Shown one piece after another: positions 55,520 to 64,000 of a stretch of DNA of 64,000 bases (the first letter of the stretch is position 1; each line of letters opens with the position of its first letter). The notes under the pieces were generated by a model. The model saw only the letters and a list, made by a program, of their open reading frames with translations, had not been told where the DNA came from and searched no databases. The translations under genes were made by a program, and so were the position numbers. The stretch spans positions 3,030,501-3,094,500 of the forward strand of contig NZ_JACHIU010000001.1 in assembly GCF_014207705.1 (NCBI RefSeq), read 5' to 3'. The stretch comes from Sphaerisporangium rubeum. Its GTDB lineage: Bacteria; Actinomycetota; Actinomycetes; Streptosporangiales; Streptosporangiaceae.

Positions 55520-58003
55520 TCACAACCGGGACAGCCCGGTCACGTGGATCACGGCCTGGCCCTCCTCGTCGGAGGCGGCGAGGTCGACCTGGGCCGTGAT
55601 GGCCCAGTCGTGATGGCCGGCCGGGTCGTCGATGATCTGGCGGACGTTCCACAGATGCTCGTCCTCCTCGATCATCAGCAGCGCCGGCCCGCGCGCGTCG
55701 GGACCGGTGCGGATCTCGTCGTGCTCCTCGAAGTAGGCCGCCAGCGGCTCCTCCCAGTCGATGTCCGCCGCGGCCTCCAGGTCGTCGTACCGCTCGCGCG
55801 CGGCCAGCTCGACCAGGCGGAACATGGCGTTGCGCACGAGGACCCTGAAGGCGCGGCGGTTGGCCGTGACCGGCCGGGTCGTCTCCTCCTCGGGACGGTC
55901 GAGCGCCTCGTCGGCCGGGTTCTGGAGTTTCTCCCACTCGTCGAGGAGGCTGGAGTCGACCTGCCGGACCAGCTCGCCGAGCCACTCGATGAGGTCGTGC
56001 AGCTCCTCGGTCTTCATGTGGTCGGGGACGGTGCGGCTCAGGGTGCGGTAGGCGTCGGCGAGGTACCGCAGCACGGCGCCTTCGGAGCGGGCCAGCTCGT
56101 AGTACTGCACGTACTCGCCGAAGGTCATGGCGCGCTCGTACATGTCGCGCACCACCGACTTGGGGCTGACGGCGTGGTCGCCGACCCAGGGGTGACCGCG
56201 GCGGTAGGTCTCGTACGCGCCGAACAGCAGCTCCTGCAGCGGCATGGGGTAGGTCACCTCGGTGAGCAGCTCCATGCGCTCCTCGTACTCGACGCCGTCG
56301 GCCTTCATCTGGGCCACGGCCTCGCCGCGCGCCTTGTTGAGCTGGGAGTGCAGGATCTGCCGGGGATCGTCCAGCGTGGACTCCACGATGGACACCACGT
56401 CCAGGGGGTAGGTCGGCGACCCGGCGTCCAGCAGCTCGAAGGACGCCAGCGCGAACGTCGACAGTGCCTGGTTGAGCGCGAAGTCCTCCTGCAGGTCCAC
56501 GGTGAGCCGCGCGCGGCGGCCCTGCTCGTCCGGCTCGCGCAGCGTCTCGACGACCCCGCCGGCCAGCAGGGACCGGTAGATCGCGATGGCGTGGCTGATG
56601 TGGCGGCGCTGGGCCCTGCGGTCCTCGTGGTTGTCGGTGAGCAGCTGCTTCATCGCCGCGTAGCAGTCACCCGGCCGGTTGATCACCGCGAGCAGCATGG
56701 CGTTGCTGACCTTGAACCGGGACGTCAGCTGCTCGGGCTCGGCCTTCTGCAGCCGCTCGAACGTCTCCTCGCTCCACGCCACGAACCCCTCAGGCGCCTT
56801 CTTGCGCACCACCCGCCGCCGCTTCTTGGGATCGTCCCCGGCCTTGGCCAGCGCCTTCTCGTTCTCCACGACGTGGTCGGGGGCCTGGCACACGACGTAC
56901 CCGAGGGTGTCGAACCCGGCGCGGCCGGCGCGGCCGGCGATCTGGTGGAACTCGCGGGCCCGCAGCAGCCGCACGCGGTTGCCGTCGTACTTGCTGAGCG
57001 CGGTGAACAGCACGGTGCGGATCGGGACGTTCACCCCGACGCCGAGCGTGTCGGTGCCACAGATGACCTTGAGCAGCCCGGCCTGCGCCAGCCGCTCCAC
57101 CAGCCGCCGGTACTTCGGCAGCATGCCGGCGTGGTGCACCCCGATGCCGTGCCGCACCAGCCGCGACAGCGCCTTGCCGAACTTGGTGGTGAACCGGAAG
57201 TGGCCGATCAGCGCCGCGATGGCTTCCTTCTCGGCCTTGGTCGACATGTTGACGCTCATCAGTGCCTGCGCGCGCTCCATGGCCGCCGCCTGCGTGAAGT
57301 GCACGACGTACACCGGCGCGGACCCGGTGGACAGCAGCTCCTCCAGCGTCTCGTGCAGCGGCGTGACACGGTAGCTGTAGTACAGCGGCACCGGCCGGGT
57401 CGCCGAGCGGACCACCGCCGTCTCGCGGCCGGTGCGCCGCGTCAGGTCGGCCTCGAACCGCGTCACGTCCCCGAGAGTCGCCGACATCAGGACGAACTGC
57501 GCCTGCGGCAGCTCAAGGAGCGGCACCTGCCAGGCCCAGCCGCGGTCCGGCTCGGCGTAGAAGTGGAACTCGTCCATCACGACCTGACCCACGTCGGCCC
57601 GCGCGCCGTCGCGCAGCGCGATGTAGGCGAGGATCTCGGCCGTGCAGCAGATGATCGGCGCGGTCGCGTTGACCGCCGCGTCGCCGGTCATCATGCCGAC
57701 GTTCTCGGTGCCGAACACCGCGCACAGATCGAAGAACTTCTCCGACACCAGCGCCTTGATCGGCGCGGTGTAGAACGTGCGCCTCCCGGCGGCGAGCGCC
57801 GCGAAGTGGGCCCCCGCCGCGACCAGGCTCTTGCCGGACCCGGTCGGCGTCGCGAGGATCACGTTGTTGCCGGAGACGACCTCGATCAGCGCCTCCTCCT
57901 GCGCCGGGTACAGCGTCAGGCCGCGTCCGGCGTTCCACTCGGTGAACGCCTCGAACAGCGCGTCGGGGTCCGGGGTCTCGGGAAGGTTCTCCAGGAGGCT
58001 CAC
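55520..58003 (-). CDS. Ski2-like DEAD/DEAH helicase with DUF3516
   Basis: 827 residues. Helicase motifs: Q-region LTLYPAQEEAL, Walker A ATPTGSGKS, motif II VMDEFHFY (DEFH box), motif III LMSATLG, motif V VICGTDTLGVGVNVPIRTVLFT, and motif VI QIAGRAGRAGFD. The C-terminal ~370 residues are DUF3516. The protein is the actinobacterial relative of Ski2/Mtr4 RNA helicases and probably remodels RNA in decay or ribosome biogenesis. It converges with dus, only 17 bases apart. Confidence 0.94.
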   Translation of the reverse strand: MSLLENLPETPDPDALFEAFTEWNAGRGLTLYPAQEEALIEVVSGNNVILATPTGSGKSLVAAGAHFAALAAGRRTFYTAPIKALVSEKFFDLCAVFGTENVGMMTGDAAVNATAPIICCTAEILAYIALRDGARADVGQVVMDEFHFYAEPDRGWAWQVPLLELPQAQFVLMSATLGDVTRFEADLTRRTGRETAVVRSATRPVPLYYSYRVTPLHETLEELLSTGSAPVYVVHFTQAAAMERAQALMSVNMSTKAEKEAIAALIGHFRFTTKFGKALSRLVRHGIGVHHAGMLPKYRRLVERLAQAGLLKVICGTDTLGVGVNVPIRTVLFTALSKYDGNRVRLLRAREFHQIAGRAGRAGFDTLGYVVCQAPDHVVENEKALAKAGDDPKKRRRVVRKKAPEGFVAWSEETFERLQKAEPEQLTSRFKVSNAMLLAVINRPGDCYAAMKQLLTDNHEDRRAQRRHISHAIAIYRSLLAGGVVETLREPDEQGRRARLTVDLQEDFALNQALSTFALASFELLDAGSPTYPLDVVSIVESTLDDPRQILHSQLNKARGEAVAQMKADGVEYEERMELLTEVTYPMPLQELLFGAYETYRRGHPWVGDHAVSPKSVVRDMYERAMTFGEYVQYYELARSEGAVLRYLADAYRTLSRTVPDHMKTEELHDLIEWLGELVRQVDSSLLDEWEKLQNPADEALDRPEEETTRPVTANRRAFRVLVRNAMFRLVELAARERYDDLEAAADIDWEEPLAAYFEEHDEIRTGPDARGPALLMIEEDEHLWNVRQIIDDPAGHHDWAITAQVDLAASDEEGQAVIHVTGLSRL

Positions 58004-58083
58004 ACGTCAATAGTGCCGAAGTCCGCGCGATGGTCCAGCCACCCTGTGGACGACGGTTCCCGATCGCGGTGGCCCGAGGGGTC

Positions 58084-58992
58084 TCAGGACGGTCCCCGCC
58101 GGGCCGCCTCGCGGACGGCCGGCTCCATCGCCGGCCCCGGCATGCACACCACCGGGGGGACCCCGGCCTCCGTCATCTCCCGCAGCCGCCGCAGCGCGCG
58201 CATGGACGGCGAGCCGGGCTCCACGGTGTACACCACGAGGCGCTGGTCCCGGTCGGGGACGTCCAGCACCTGGCACACCACGTCCAGCGGCCCCACCAGG
58301 GGATGCTCCAGCCGTTTCGGCTGGTCGCGCCGCACCGCCACCTCGTGCGCGGCCCACAGCGCCGCGAACTCCGGGCTCACCGCGCGCATCTCGGCCACCA
58401 GGTCGCCGATCCCCTTGTCCTCGGGGTACCGCGCCGCGGCGGCCCGCAGGTCCGCCACGCACAGCCGTGCGAAACGGCTCTTCTCCTCGCTCGCCATGTG
58501 CTCACGCAGGGACGGCGAGGTGAACACCCACCGCACCACGTTGCGGCGGTCGGCCGGCACCGACTCCAGGTCTCCCATCAGCGCGGACGCCAGCGCGTTC
58601 CACGCGAGGATCTCGTACCGCGCGTCCACGACGTACGCCGGGACGTCCGTCATCTGCGCGAGCAGCCGCCGGATGCCGGGTGGCACGTCCTGCCTCGGTC
58701 CGGCGGCGGGACGCAGCGGCGTGGGACACGCCAGGTTGTACAGATGGGCCCGCTCGTCGGTGGTGAGCATCAGGGCCCGGCTGAGCGCGTTCAGCACCTG
58801 CCGGGACGGCACGGGGCCCCTGGCCTGCTCCAGCCTGATGTAGTAGTCCACCGACATCCCGGCGAGCTGCGCGACCTCCTGCCGCCGCAGCCCCGGCGTG
58901 CGCCTGCGTCCCCCGTCGGGGAGCCCCACGTCGTACGGCCGCACCTTGGCGCGGCGGTCGCGCAGGAACCCGGCCAGATCCTCACGGTTCAT
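58084..58992 (-). CDS. XRE/MmyB-type transcriptional regulator
   Basis: 302 residues from the ATG giving MNREDLAGFLRDRRAKVRP. The N-terminal helix-turn-helix reads TPGLRRQEVAQLAGMSVDYYIRLEQARGPVPSRQVLNALSRAL. The C-terminal MmyB ligand-binding PAS-like domain has PAYVVDARYEILAWNALASALMGD and HPLVGPLDVVCQVLDVPDRDQRLVVYT. Proteins of this type bind fatty acids or similar ligands and repress a divergent SDR gene. Here an SDR lies divergently 134 bases away with repeated GGTGGTACCGCC sites between. Confidence 0.94.
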   Translation of the reverse strand: MNREDLAGFLRDRRAKVRPYDVGLPDGGRRRTPGLRRQEVAQLAGMSVDYYIRLEQARGPVPSRQVLNALSRALMLTTDERAHLYNLACPTPLRPAAGPRQDVPPGIRRLLAQMTDVPAYVVDARYEILAWNALASALMGDLESVPADRRNVVRWVFTSPSLREHMASEEKSRFARLCVADLRAAAARYPEDKGIGDLVAEMRAVSPEFAALWAAHEVAVRRDQPKRLEHPLVGPLDVVCQVLDVPDRDQRLVVYTVEPGSPSMRALRRLREMTEAGVPPVVCMPGPAMEPAVREAARRGPS

Positions 58993-59024
58993 GTACCCAG
59001 CATGGCGTCCGCGCGGCCCCCGTG

Positions 59025-59074
59025 GGTGGTACCGCCGATCCCACCTCACGGCGCATGGTGGTACCGCCGGTACC
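59025..59074. promoter_or_regulatory. Operator array GGTGGTACCGCC x2 plus half site
   Basis: Two identical GGTGGTACCGCC 12-mers start 32 bases apart (three helical turns). A third partial site, CCGGTACC, follows directly. Each 12-mer is nearly palindromic around GGTACC. They occupy the promoter gap between the divergent MmyB-type regulator and the SDR gene, the expected place for its operators. Confidence 0.6.
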
Positions 59075-59126
59075 AGGGCCGGGAGTTCTCTCCTCGGGCC
59101 GCGCGGCCCGCAGCAGGGTGGTCGGC

Positions 59127-59834
59127 ATGACGAACGCACTGATCACCGGAGCGAACAAGGGAATCGGCTTCGAGATCGCCAAGGAGCTGAGCGGACGGGG
59201 TGTCACGGTGCTGATCGGGGCCCGCGACGAGGAGCGAGGCCGCGCGGCGGCGGAAAGGCTCGGCGCGAGGCACGTCCGGCTGGACGTCACCTCGGAGGAC
59301 TCGGTGAAGGCCGCCGCCGCCTGGATCGAGGAGGAGTACGGCACGCTGGACATCCTGGTCAACAACGCCGGCGTCATCGTCCCCCAGGACGACATCCGGC
59401 CGAGCGCCACCCCGCTGGAGGTGCTGCGCGCGACCTACGAGACGAACGTGTTCGGCGTGGTGGCCGTCACCAACGCCATGATGCCGCTGCTGCGCCGCGC
59501 GCCGGCCGCGAGGATCGTGAACATGTCCAGCGGCCTCGGGTCCCTCACCCTGGGCTCCGACCCGTCCTCGCCGTACTTCGACCTGAACCTGATGACGTAC
59601 AACTCCTCCAAGGCCGCGCTCAACATGGTCACCCTGGCCTACGCCAAGGAGCTGCGCGACACCACCATCAAGGTCAACGCCGCCGACCCCGGGTACTGCG
59701 CGACCGACCTCAACCAGCACACCGGCCACCGCACCGCGGCGCAAGGCGCGGCGATCGCCGTACGGCTGGCGCTGCTCCCCGGCGACGGCCCGAGCGGCGC
59801 CTACATGGACGACGAGGGGAACATCCCGTGGTGA
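59127..59834 (+). CDS. Short-chain dehydrogenase/reductase
   Basis: 235 residues; AGGGTGG precedes the ATG. Cofactor motif ALITGANKGIGFEIAKEL. NNAG is in LDILVNNAGVI. Catalytic Ser is in IVNMSSGLGSL, and the Tyr/Lys region is YNSSKAALNMV. Here the YxxxK pattern is Y-N-S-S-K, so Tyr and Lys are intact. The family (carbonyl-reductase-like SDRs) reduces ketones or quinones with NADPH. It is controlled, by inference, by the divergent MmyB-type regulator. Confidence 0.95.
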   Translation: MTNALITGANKGIGFEIAKELSGRGVTVLIGARDEERGRAAAERLGARHVRLDVTSEDSVKAAAAWIEEEYGTLDILVNNAGVIVPQDDIRPSATPLEVLRATYETNVFGVVAVTNAMMPLLRRAPAARIVNMSSGLGSLTLGSDPSSPYFDLNLMTYNSSKAALNMVTLAYAKELRDTTIKVNAADPGYCATDLNQHTGHRTAAQGAAIAVRLALLPGDGPSGAYMDDEGNIPW

Positions 59835-59837
59835 GGC

Positions 59838-60569
59838 TCACAACCCGAGGTCGTCGAGCTCCTTGATCAGGGCCGCGCGGGAGGGGTCGGCGGACGTGGC
59901 GGGTCCGCCGGCGCTCCCCGGGGCAGGACCGGCGACGCCTCTCGCGGCGGGACCGGCGACCTGGCGGGGGCCGGCCGCCGGACGCACCCGCCGCTCACGG
60001 AACAGCCAGCCGCCGAGGATGCCGCCGGCGAACCCGAACAGGTGGCCCTGCCAGCTGAAACCGTCGGACGGCAGCAGGCCGGTGAACTGGTAGGCGAAAC
60101 ACAGGCCCATCACCAGGCCGACCACGATGTCGATGGTGTGCCGGTCGAAGACGCCGCGCACCAGGATGTAGCCGAAGTACCCGAAGACCACGCCGCTCGC
60201 GCCGGCCGTCACGGTGCCGGGCCCGGCGACGAACCACACGCCGAGGCCGCTCGTCACCGCGATCAGCGCGGTCACGCCGAGGAACCGCACGACCCCGCGG
60301 TAGGCGGCGAGGAAGCCGAACACGAACAACGGGCCCGAGTTGCCCTCGATATGTCCCCAGCTCCAGTGCAGGAACGGCGCGGTCACCACGCCGGCCAGCG
60401 CTCCCGGATCGCGCGCCACGATGCCGAACGCGCGGCTGAGCAGGTAGCCCGACAACGCGTTGAAGATCTGGACGACCCAGATGAAGGCCAGGAAGCCGAC
60501 CATCACCCAGAAGGCCTTCCTGGCCTCCGCGATCATGATCTCGGCCGTGCGGTCGCCGCCGCCGCTCAT
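59838..60569 (-). CDS. Rhomboid family intramembrane serine protease
   Basis: 243 residues from the ATG with GGGAGG upstream. Six membrane helices. Catalytic Ser in GASGVVFGYFG (GxSG) and catalytic His in the late helix WQGHLFGFAGGILGGWLF. The early HWSWGHIEGN supplies the conserved His/Asn. An Ala/Pro-rich cytoplasmic tail ends in SRAALIKELDDLGL. It cleaves membrane-anchored substrates, which are unknown here. The gene ends 4 bases after the convergent SDR. Confidence 0.93.
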   Translation of the reverse strand: MSGGGDRTAEIMIAEARKAFWVMVGFLAFIWVVQIFNALSGYLLSRAFGIVARDPGALAGVVTAPFLHWSWGHIEGNSGPLFVFGFLAAYRGVVRFLGVTALIAVTSGLGVWFVAGPGTVTAGASGVVFGYFGYILVRGVFDRHTIDIVVGLVMGLCFAYQFTGLLPSDGFSWQGHLFGFAGGILGGWLFRERRVRPAAGPRQVAGPAARGVAGPAPGSAGGPATSADPSRAALIKELDDLGL

Positions 60570-60679
60570 GGAGCCTCCCTGGCCGCCGCGCCGTCCCGGC
60601 GGGTCCGGGGCGGCCGGGAGTCCCGTGTCCGGCCCTCCCGCGCCGCCATTGTGGCAAACGGCGCGGGGCCGGGCCAAGG

Positions 60680-61099
60680 TCAGGAGCCGGTGCGCTCCAG
60701 CACGACCACCGGGATCGGCCGGTCGGTCTTGGTCTGGTACTCGTCGTACTGGGGCCAGGTGGCGGTCATCAGCCGCCACAGCTCCGGCTTCTCGTCCGGG
60801 CCCGCGGTGCGCGCGTTGGCGGCGAACCTGTCACCGAGGACCTGCACCTCGACCTGGGGGTCGGCGACCAGGTTGTGGTACCAGTGCGGCGAGTCGGGGG
60901 CCCCTCCCTTGGAGGCCACCACCACGTAGTCGTCGCCGTGCTTCTGGTAGATCAGCGGCGTAGTGATGGACCGGCCGCTCTTGCGTCCGGTGGTGGTCAG
61001 GAGCAGCACGGTGGTGCCCTGCCAGTCGTGCCCCTCCTGCCCGTCGGTCTCCCGGTACTTGTCGACGTGCTCCTGGCCGAAGAGGAACTGCTGCGCCAT
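60680..61099 (-). CDS. Deazaflavin (F420)-dependent nitroreductase family protein (Ddn-like)
   Basis: 139 residues from the ATG preceded by GGAGG. The pattern GTTVLLLTTTGRKSGRSITTPLIYQKHGDDYVVVASKGGAPDSPHWYHNLVADPQVEVQVLG is the DDN/FMN-binding split-barrel signature of F420H2-dependent reductases. Family members reduce quinones or nitro compounds at the membrane. The C terminus (RLMTATWPQYDEYQTKTDRPIPVVVLER) is typical. Confidence 0.95.
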   Translation of the reverse strand: MAQQFLFGQEHVDKYRETDGQEGHDWQGTTVLLLTTTGRKSGRSITTPLIYQKHGDDYVVVASKGGAPDSPHWYHNLVADPQVEVQVLGDRFAANARTAGPDEKPELWRLMTATWPQYDEYQTKTDRPIPVVVLERTGS

Positions 61100-61235
61100 G
61101 GCCCTCAACCTCCTGCTATATGAATCCGTCTCAACCTCGGTGATCTCGGCAACCGGATCTCGTCCGAGATCATTCCGGTCCCTTCCCCGCAACCGGGTAG
61201 GCATGCCGTACGAAGGGGGAGGACAGGGAGGACGC

Positions 61236-62729
61236 ATGAGGTGTCTGGTGACCGGCGCGACCGGCTACATCGGCGGACGCCTGGTGCCCGAGCTGCTCAA
61301 GGCGGGGCACGAGGTGCGGTGCATGGCGCGCTCGGCGGGCCGGCTGCGCGACCAGATGTGGCGTGACCGGGTGGAGGTCGCCGAGGCCGACGCCGCCGAC
61401 TTCGAGGCGACCCGCGCGGCCCTCGGCGGCGTGGACGCGGCCTACTACCTGATCCACACCATGGGCTCGGGCCGGGACTTCGCCGGACGCGACCGCCGCG
61501 CCGCGCGCACGTTCGCCGCCGCCGCCAAGGAGGCCGGCGTACGGCGGATCGTCTACCTCGGCGGGCTCACGCCGGTGGACCGGCACGGCGGCGAGGCGGG
61601 GGTGCGGACGTCCGCGCACATGCGGTCACGGGCCGAGGTGGAACGGATCCTGCTCGGCTCCGGGGTGCCGGTGGTCGCGCTGCGCGCCTCGGTGATCATC
61701 GGCTCGGGGTCGGTGTCGTTCGAGATGCTGCGGCACCTCACCGAACGCCTCCCCGTGATGACCACCCCCAAATGGGTCGCCACCCGCACCCAGCCCATCG
61801 CCATCCGCGACGTGCTGCGCTACCTCGTCGGCGCGCTGGACATCCCGCCGGAGGTGAGCCGCGGCTTCGACATCGGCGGCCCCGAGGTCCTCACGTACGC
61901 CGGCATGATGCGTGGCTACGCCGCCGAGGCCGGCCTGCCGCCACGCTGGATCATCCCGGTGCCGCTGCTCACCCCCGGCCTGTCCAGTCACTGGGTGGGC
62001 CTGGTCACCCCCGTGCCGGCCGGGGTGGCCCGTCCCCTGGTGGAGTCGCTGCGCGAGGAGGCGGTCTGCCACGAGCACGACATCGCACGGTACGTCCCCG
62101 ACCCTCCCGGCGGCCTGGTCGGGTTCCGCGAGGCGGTACGCCTGGCGCTGCACCGCATCAAGGAGGCCGACGTCGCGACCCGCTGGTCCTCGGCCGCCAC
62201 CCCCGGCGCGCCGAGCGACCCCCTGCCGACCGATCCCGGCTGGTCCGGCGGCAGCCTGTACGTGGACGAGCGCTCGGCGGACGTGGACGCTCCCCCCGAG
62301 GCGCTGTGGCGGGTCATCGAGGGGATCGGCGGCGAGCAGGGCTGGTACTCGATGCCGCTGGCATGGGAGGTGCGCGGGCTGCTCGACCGTTTCGCCGGGG
62401 GAGTGGGCCTGCGCCGCGGCCGGCGCGACCCCGGCCGGCTACGGGTGGGGGACGCGCTGGACTTCTGGCGGGTGGAGGAGATCGAACCGGGCCGTCTGCT
62501 GCGGCTGCGCGCCGAGATGCGCCTGCCGGGCCTGGCGTGGCTGGAGCTGTCGTGCCGTGACCAGGACGGCCGCACGGTGTACGGTCAGCGGGCACTCTTC
62601 CATCCGCGCGGCCTGCTCGGCCACTTGTACTGGTGGGGGGTCTACCCGTTCCACGGGTTGATCTTCGGCAGCATGGCGCGCAACGTGGCCAAGGCCGCGG
62701 TGGAGGGACGGCGCGCGGTCTCCCCGTAA
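61236..62729 (+). CDS. NAD(P)-binding (NmrA/SDR-like) protein with C-terminal DUF2867
   Basis: 497 residues; GGGAGG four bases before the ATG. The N-terminal half has MRCLVTGATGYIGGRLVPELLKAGHEVRCMARS, an extended/atypical SDR cofactor loop. The middle (AYYLIHTMGSGRDF, RRIVYLGGL, TQPIAIRDVLRYLVGAL) is as in NmrA/YbjT-like proteins. From about residue 345 a DUF2867/SRPBCC-like domain follows (EALWRVIEGIGGEQGWYSMPLAW to WLELSCRDQDGRTVYGQRALFHPRGLLGHLYWWGVYPFH). A common two-domain protein with unknown reaction. Confidence 0.88.
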   Translation: MRCLVTGATGYIGGRLVPELLKAGHEVRCMARSAGRLRDQMWRDRVEVAEADAADFEATRAALGGVDAAYYLIHTMGSGRDFAGRDRRAARTFAAAAKEAGVRRIVYLGGLTPVDRHGGEAGVRTSAHMRSRAEVERILLGSGVPVVALRASVIIGSGSVSFEMLRHLTERLPVMTTPKWVATRTQPIAIRDVLRYLVGALDIPPEVSRGFDIGGPEVLTYAGMMRGYAAEAGLPPRWIIPVPLLTPGLSSHWVGLVTPVPAGVARPLVESLREEAVCHEHDIARYVPDPPGGLVGFREAVRLALHRIKEADVATRWSSAATPGAPSDPLPTDPGWSGGSLYVDERSADVDAPPEALWRVIEGIGGEQGWYSMPLAWEVRGLLDRFAGGVGLRRGRRDPGRLRVGDALDFWRVEEIEPGRLLRLRAEMRLPGLAWLELSCRDQDGRTVYGQRALFHPRGLLGHLYWWGVYPFHGLIFGSMARNVAKAAVEGRRAVSP

Positions 62730-62849
62730 CGCGGCTGAAACTTTCAGCTTTTACGCAGGTCAAAGGCCAGGTCAGCGGTCTGTCTCCACCGGGAGGGCCG
62801 GGAGGGCTCTGTGCGCGGCACGCGGTGCCGTCCTACTGTCGCGAGTGAT

Positions 62850-62863
62850 TGGGAGCGCTCCCA
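62850..62863. promoter_or_regulatory. Perfect CebR/CelR operator
   Basis: TGGGAGCGCTCCCA, the exact 14-bp palindrome bound by CebR (Streptomyces) and CelR (Thermobifida), lies 26 bases before the ATG of the GH12 gene. Cellobiose-type inducers release the repressor in those systems. Confidence 0.92.
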
Positions 62864-62889
62864 CAGACGTCCCCCCCTCCGGAGTCCTC

Positions 62890-64000
62890 ATGAAACGTCA
62901 TGCTCTACGGGTCCTGACGGCCGTCATCGCGGCCCTCGGCTCGGTCCTGTTGTCGGTGGCGATCGCCGGGCCGTCCCGCGCGGACACGGTCATCTGCGAG
63001 AAGTACGGCTCCACCACCATCAACGGCGGCCGCTACGTCGTCATCAACAACAACTGGGGTGACGACACCCGCCAGTGCATCAACGTCACGAACACCGGCT
63101 TCACCATCACCGAGGCCAGCCACAACAAGCCGCAGAACGGCGCACCCGGGTCGTACCCCGCCGTCTACGCGGGCTGCCACTACGCCAACTGCAGCAGCGG
63201 CAGCAGCCTTCCCATGCGGGTCACCGACAGCCGCTTCTCCACCGTCAGGACCAGCGTCAGCATGTCGGTCCCCTCCTCCGCCGGGGTCTTCGACGCCGCG
63301 TACGACATCTGGTTCGACCCGACGTCCCGCACCGACGGCCAGAACACCGGCGCCGAGATCATGGTGTGGCTCGCGCACACCGGCAACGTGCAGCCGGTCG
63401 GCAACCGCGTCGGCACCGTCAACCTCGCCGGCGGCACCTGGGACGTGTGGTTCGGCAACATCGGCTGGAACGTCGTCTCCTACGTGCGCACCTCCCAGAC
63501 CAGCTCGATCGACTTCAACGTGGCGACCTTCTGGAACGACACGGTGAGCCGGGGCTACGGCCAGAACTCCTGGTACCTCACCAGCGTGCAGGCGGGCTTC
63601 GAGCCGTGGGTCGGCGGCCGGGGCCTCGCGGTCAACAACTTCTCCTACAGCGTCGGCACCGGCGGTGGCGGCGACACCAGCGCGCCGACCGCGCCGTCCA
63701 ACCTGCGCGCCTCCAACGTCACCTCCAGCAGCGTGACCCTGGCGTGGAACGGCTCCAGTGACAACGTCGGCGTCACCGCCTACGACATCTACCGCGGCTC
63801 CACGCCGGTCGGCAGCGTCGGCGGCACGTCGTACACCCTGTCGGGCCTGTCCGCCTCCACCACCTACTCGTTCACGGTGCGGGCCAGGGACGCGGCCGGC
63901 AACATGTCGCAACCCTCCAACGCCGTCTCGGTGACCACCTCCGGCGGCGGCAACGGCGGCGGGTCCTGCCGGGTCGGCTACTCGGTCAGCCAGTGGAGCG
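62890..64000 (+). CDS. Secreted GH12 endoglucanase with FnIII and cellulose-binding module (3' end outside window)
   Basis: 370 codons are visible and the frame runs off the window. Signal peptide: MKRHALRVLTAVIAALGSVL to about SRA/D. The GH12 domain begins TVICEKYGSTTINGGRYVV. Nucleophile Glu156 lies in GAEIMVWL and acid/base Glu238 in GFEPWVGG. A Gly-rich linker leads to a fibronectin III module (TAPSNLRASNVTSSSVTLAWNGS to TTYSFTVRARDAAGN). A second Gly linker and the start of a CBM2-like domain (SCRVGYSVSQWS) follow. It hydrolyses cellulose or beta-glucan outside the cell. A perfect CebR box just upstream indicates cellobiose-dependent induction. Confidence 0.95.
   Translation, partial: MKRHALRVLTAVIAALGSVLLSVAIAGPSRADTVICEKYGSTTINGGRYVVINNNWGDDTRQCINVTNTGFTITEASHNKPQNGAPGSYPAVYAGCHYANCSSGSSLPMRVTDSRFSTVRTSVSMSVPSSAGVFDAAYDIWFDPTSRTDGQNTGAEIMVWLAHTGNVQPVGNRVGTVNLAGGTWDVWFGNIGWNVVSYVRTSQTSSIDFNVATFWNDTVSRGYGQNSWYLTSVQAGFEPWVGGRGLAVNNFSYSVGTGGGGDTSAPTAPSNLRASNVTSSSVTLAWNGSSDNVGVTAYDIYRGSTPVGSVGGTSYTLSGLSASTTYSFTVRARDAAGNMSQPSNAVSVTTSGGGNGGGSCRVGYSVSQWS

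Overview
This is a very GC-rich window with frequent GTG starts and overlapping ATGA/GTGA gene junctions. The gene content is that of a filamentous actinomycete: a GlgC/GlgM divergent pair, an F420-type reductase family member, a DUF5709 protein, a Methyltransf_19 protein, a LAL-type LuxR regulator, secreted DUF1996 and DUF4142 proteins and a CebR-type sugar regulon. A Streptosporangiaceae- or Thermomonosporaceae-like host is a reasonable guess, but the sequence alone cannot fix the genus. There is no integrase, transposase, CRISPR array or prophage, so the window looks like ordinary chromosome.

Layout. At 1-2.8 kb are the end of an MscS channel gene, a pentapeptide-like membrane protein and a DUF5709 protein. 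At 2.8-6.9 kb are glycogen/alpha-glucan genes (glgC and glgM, divergent), pgeF and a GNAT acetyltransferase. At 7.1-11.8 kb is a redox/ECF block: a membrane haem protein translationally coupled to a NuoF-ferredoxin fusion, converging on an ECF sigma/anti-sigma pair, with a divergent DUF4142 gene behind a SigL-like promoter. At 12-18.5 kb are a GMC oxidoreductase, an alpha/beta hydrolase with a Cys in the nucleophile elbow, and a large LAL regulator. At 18.7-20.9 kb are a TetR regulator and a divergent P450-ferredoxin pair. At 20.9-27.3 kb are exported proteins (two paralogous anchored proteins, a DUF1996 protein, a 43-residue Asp/Trp-rich peptide, an I36-type inhibitor) and an ABC exporter behind a MerR-type promoter.

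The region 27.4-34 kb is a mosaic: a WYL regulator, a VOC protein, an FeS-type (6-4) photolyase, a STAS protein, a sulfotransferase and a secreted 5'-nucleotidase. At 34-40.4 kb are a cyclase-like membrane protein and a complete cellobiose-type ABC importer plus GH1 beta-glucosidase operon (cebEFG-bglC), preceded by four GAGAGCGCTCTC-like operators. At 40.5-53 kb are stress and regulatory genes (GyrI-like, ECF with SnoaL tail, GNAT with a possible leader peptide, MFS, methyltransferase, two Usp proteins), then a DAAO-type oxidase, an acyltransferase, a hemerythrin protein and a GT1 glycosyltransferase. A tRNA cluster (Val-GAC, Cys-GCA, Gly-GCC) lies at 53.1-53.35 kb. The remainder holds an ACT protein, Dus, a Ski2-like helicase, an MmyB-type regulator divergent from an SDR, a rhomboid, a Ddn-like protein, an NAD-binding/DUF2867 protein and the 5' part of a secreted GH12 cellulase with FnIII and CBM.

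How parts connect. The GH12 gene carries a perfect CebR/CelR box (TGGGAGCGCTCCCA), and related boxes precede the importer operon 27 kb away. A single LacI-family regulator outside the window could therefore couple cellulose hydrolysis, cello-oligosaccharide uptake and intracellular cleavage. Most novelty lies in small or composite items: the NuoF-ferredoxin/haem-membrane module, the Asp/Trp micro-protein, the cyclase-like membrane protein, the leader-peptide/hairpin, and several operator arrays whose regulators are not nearby.
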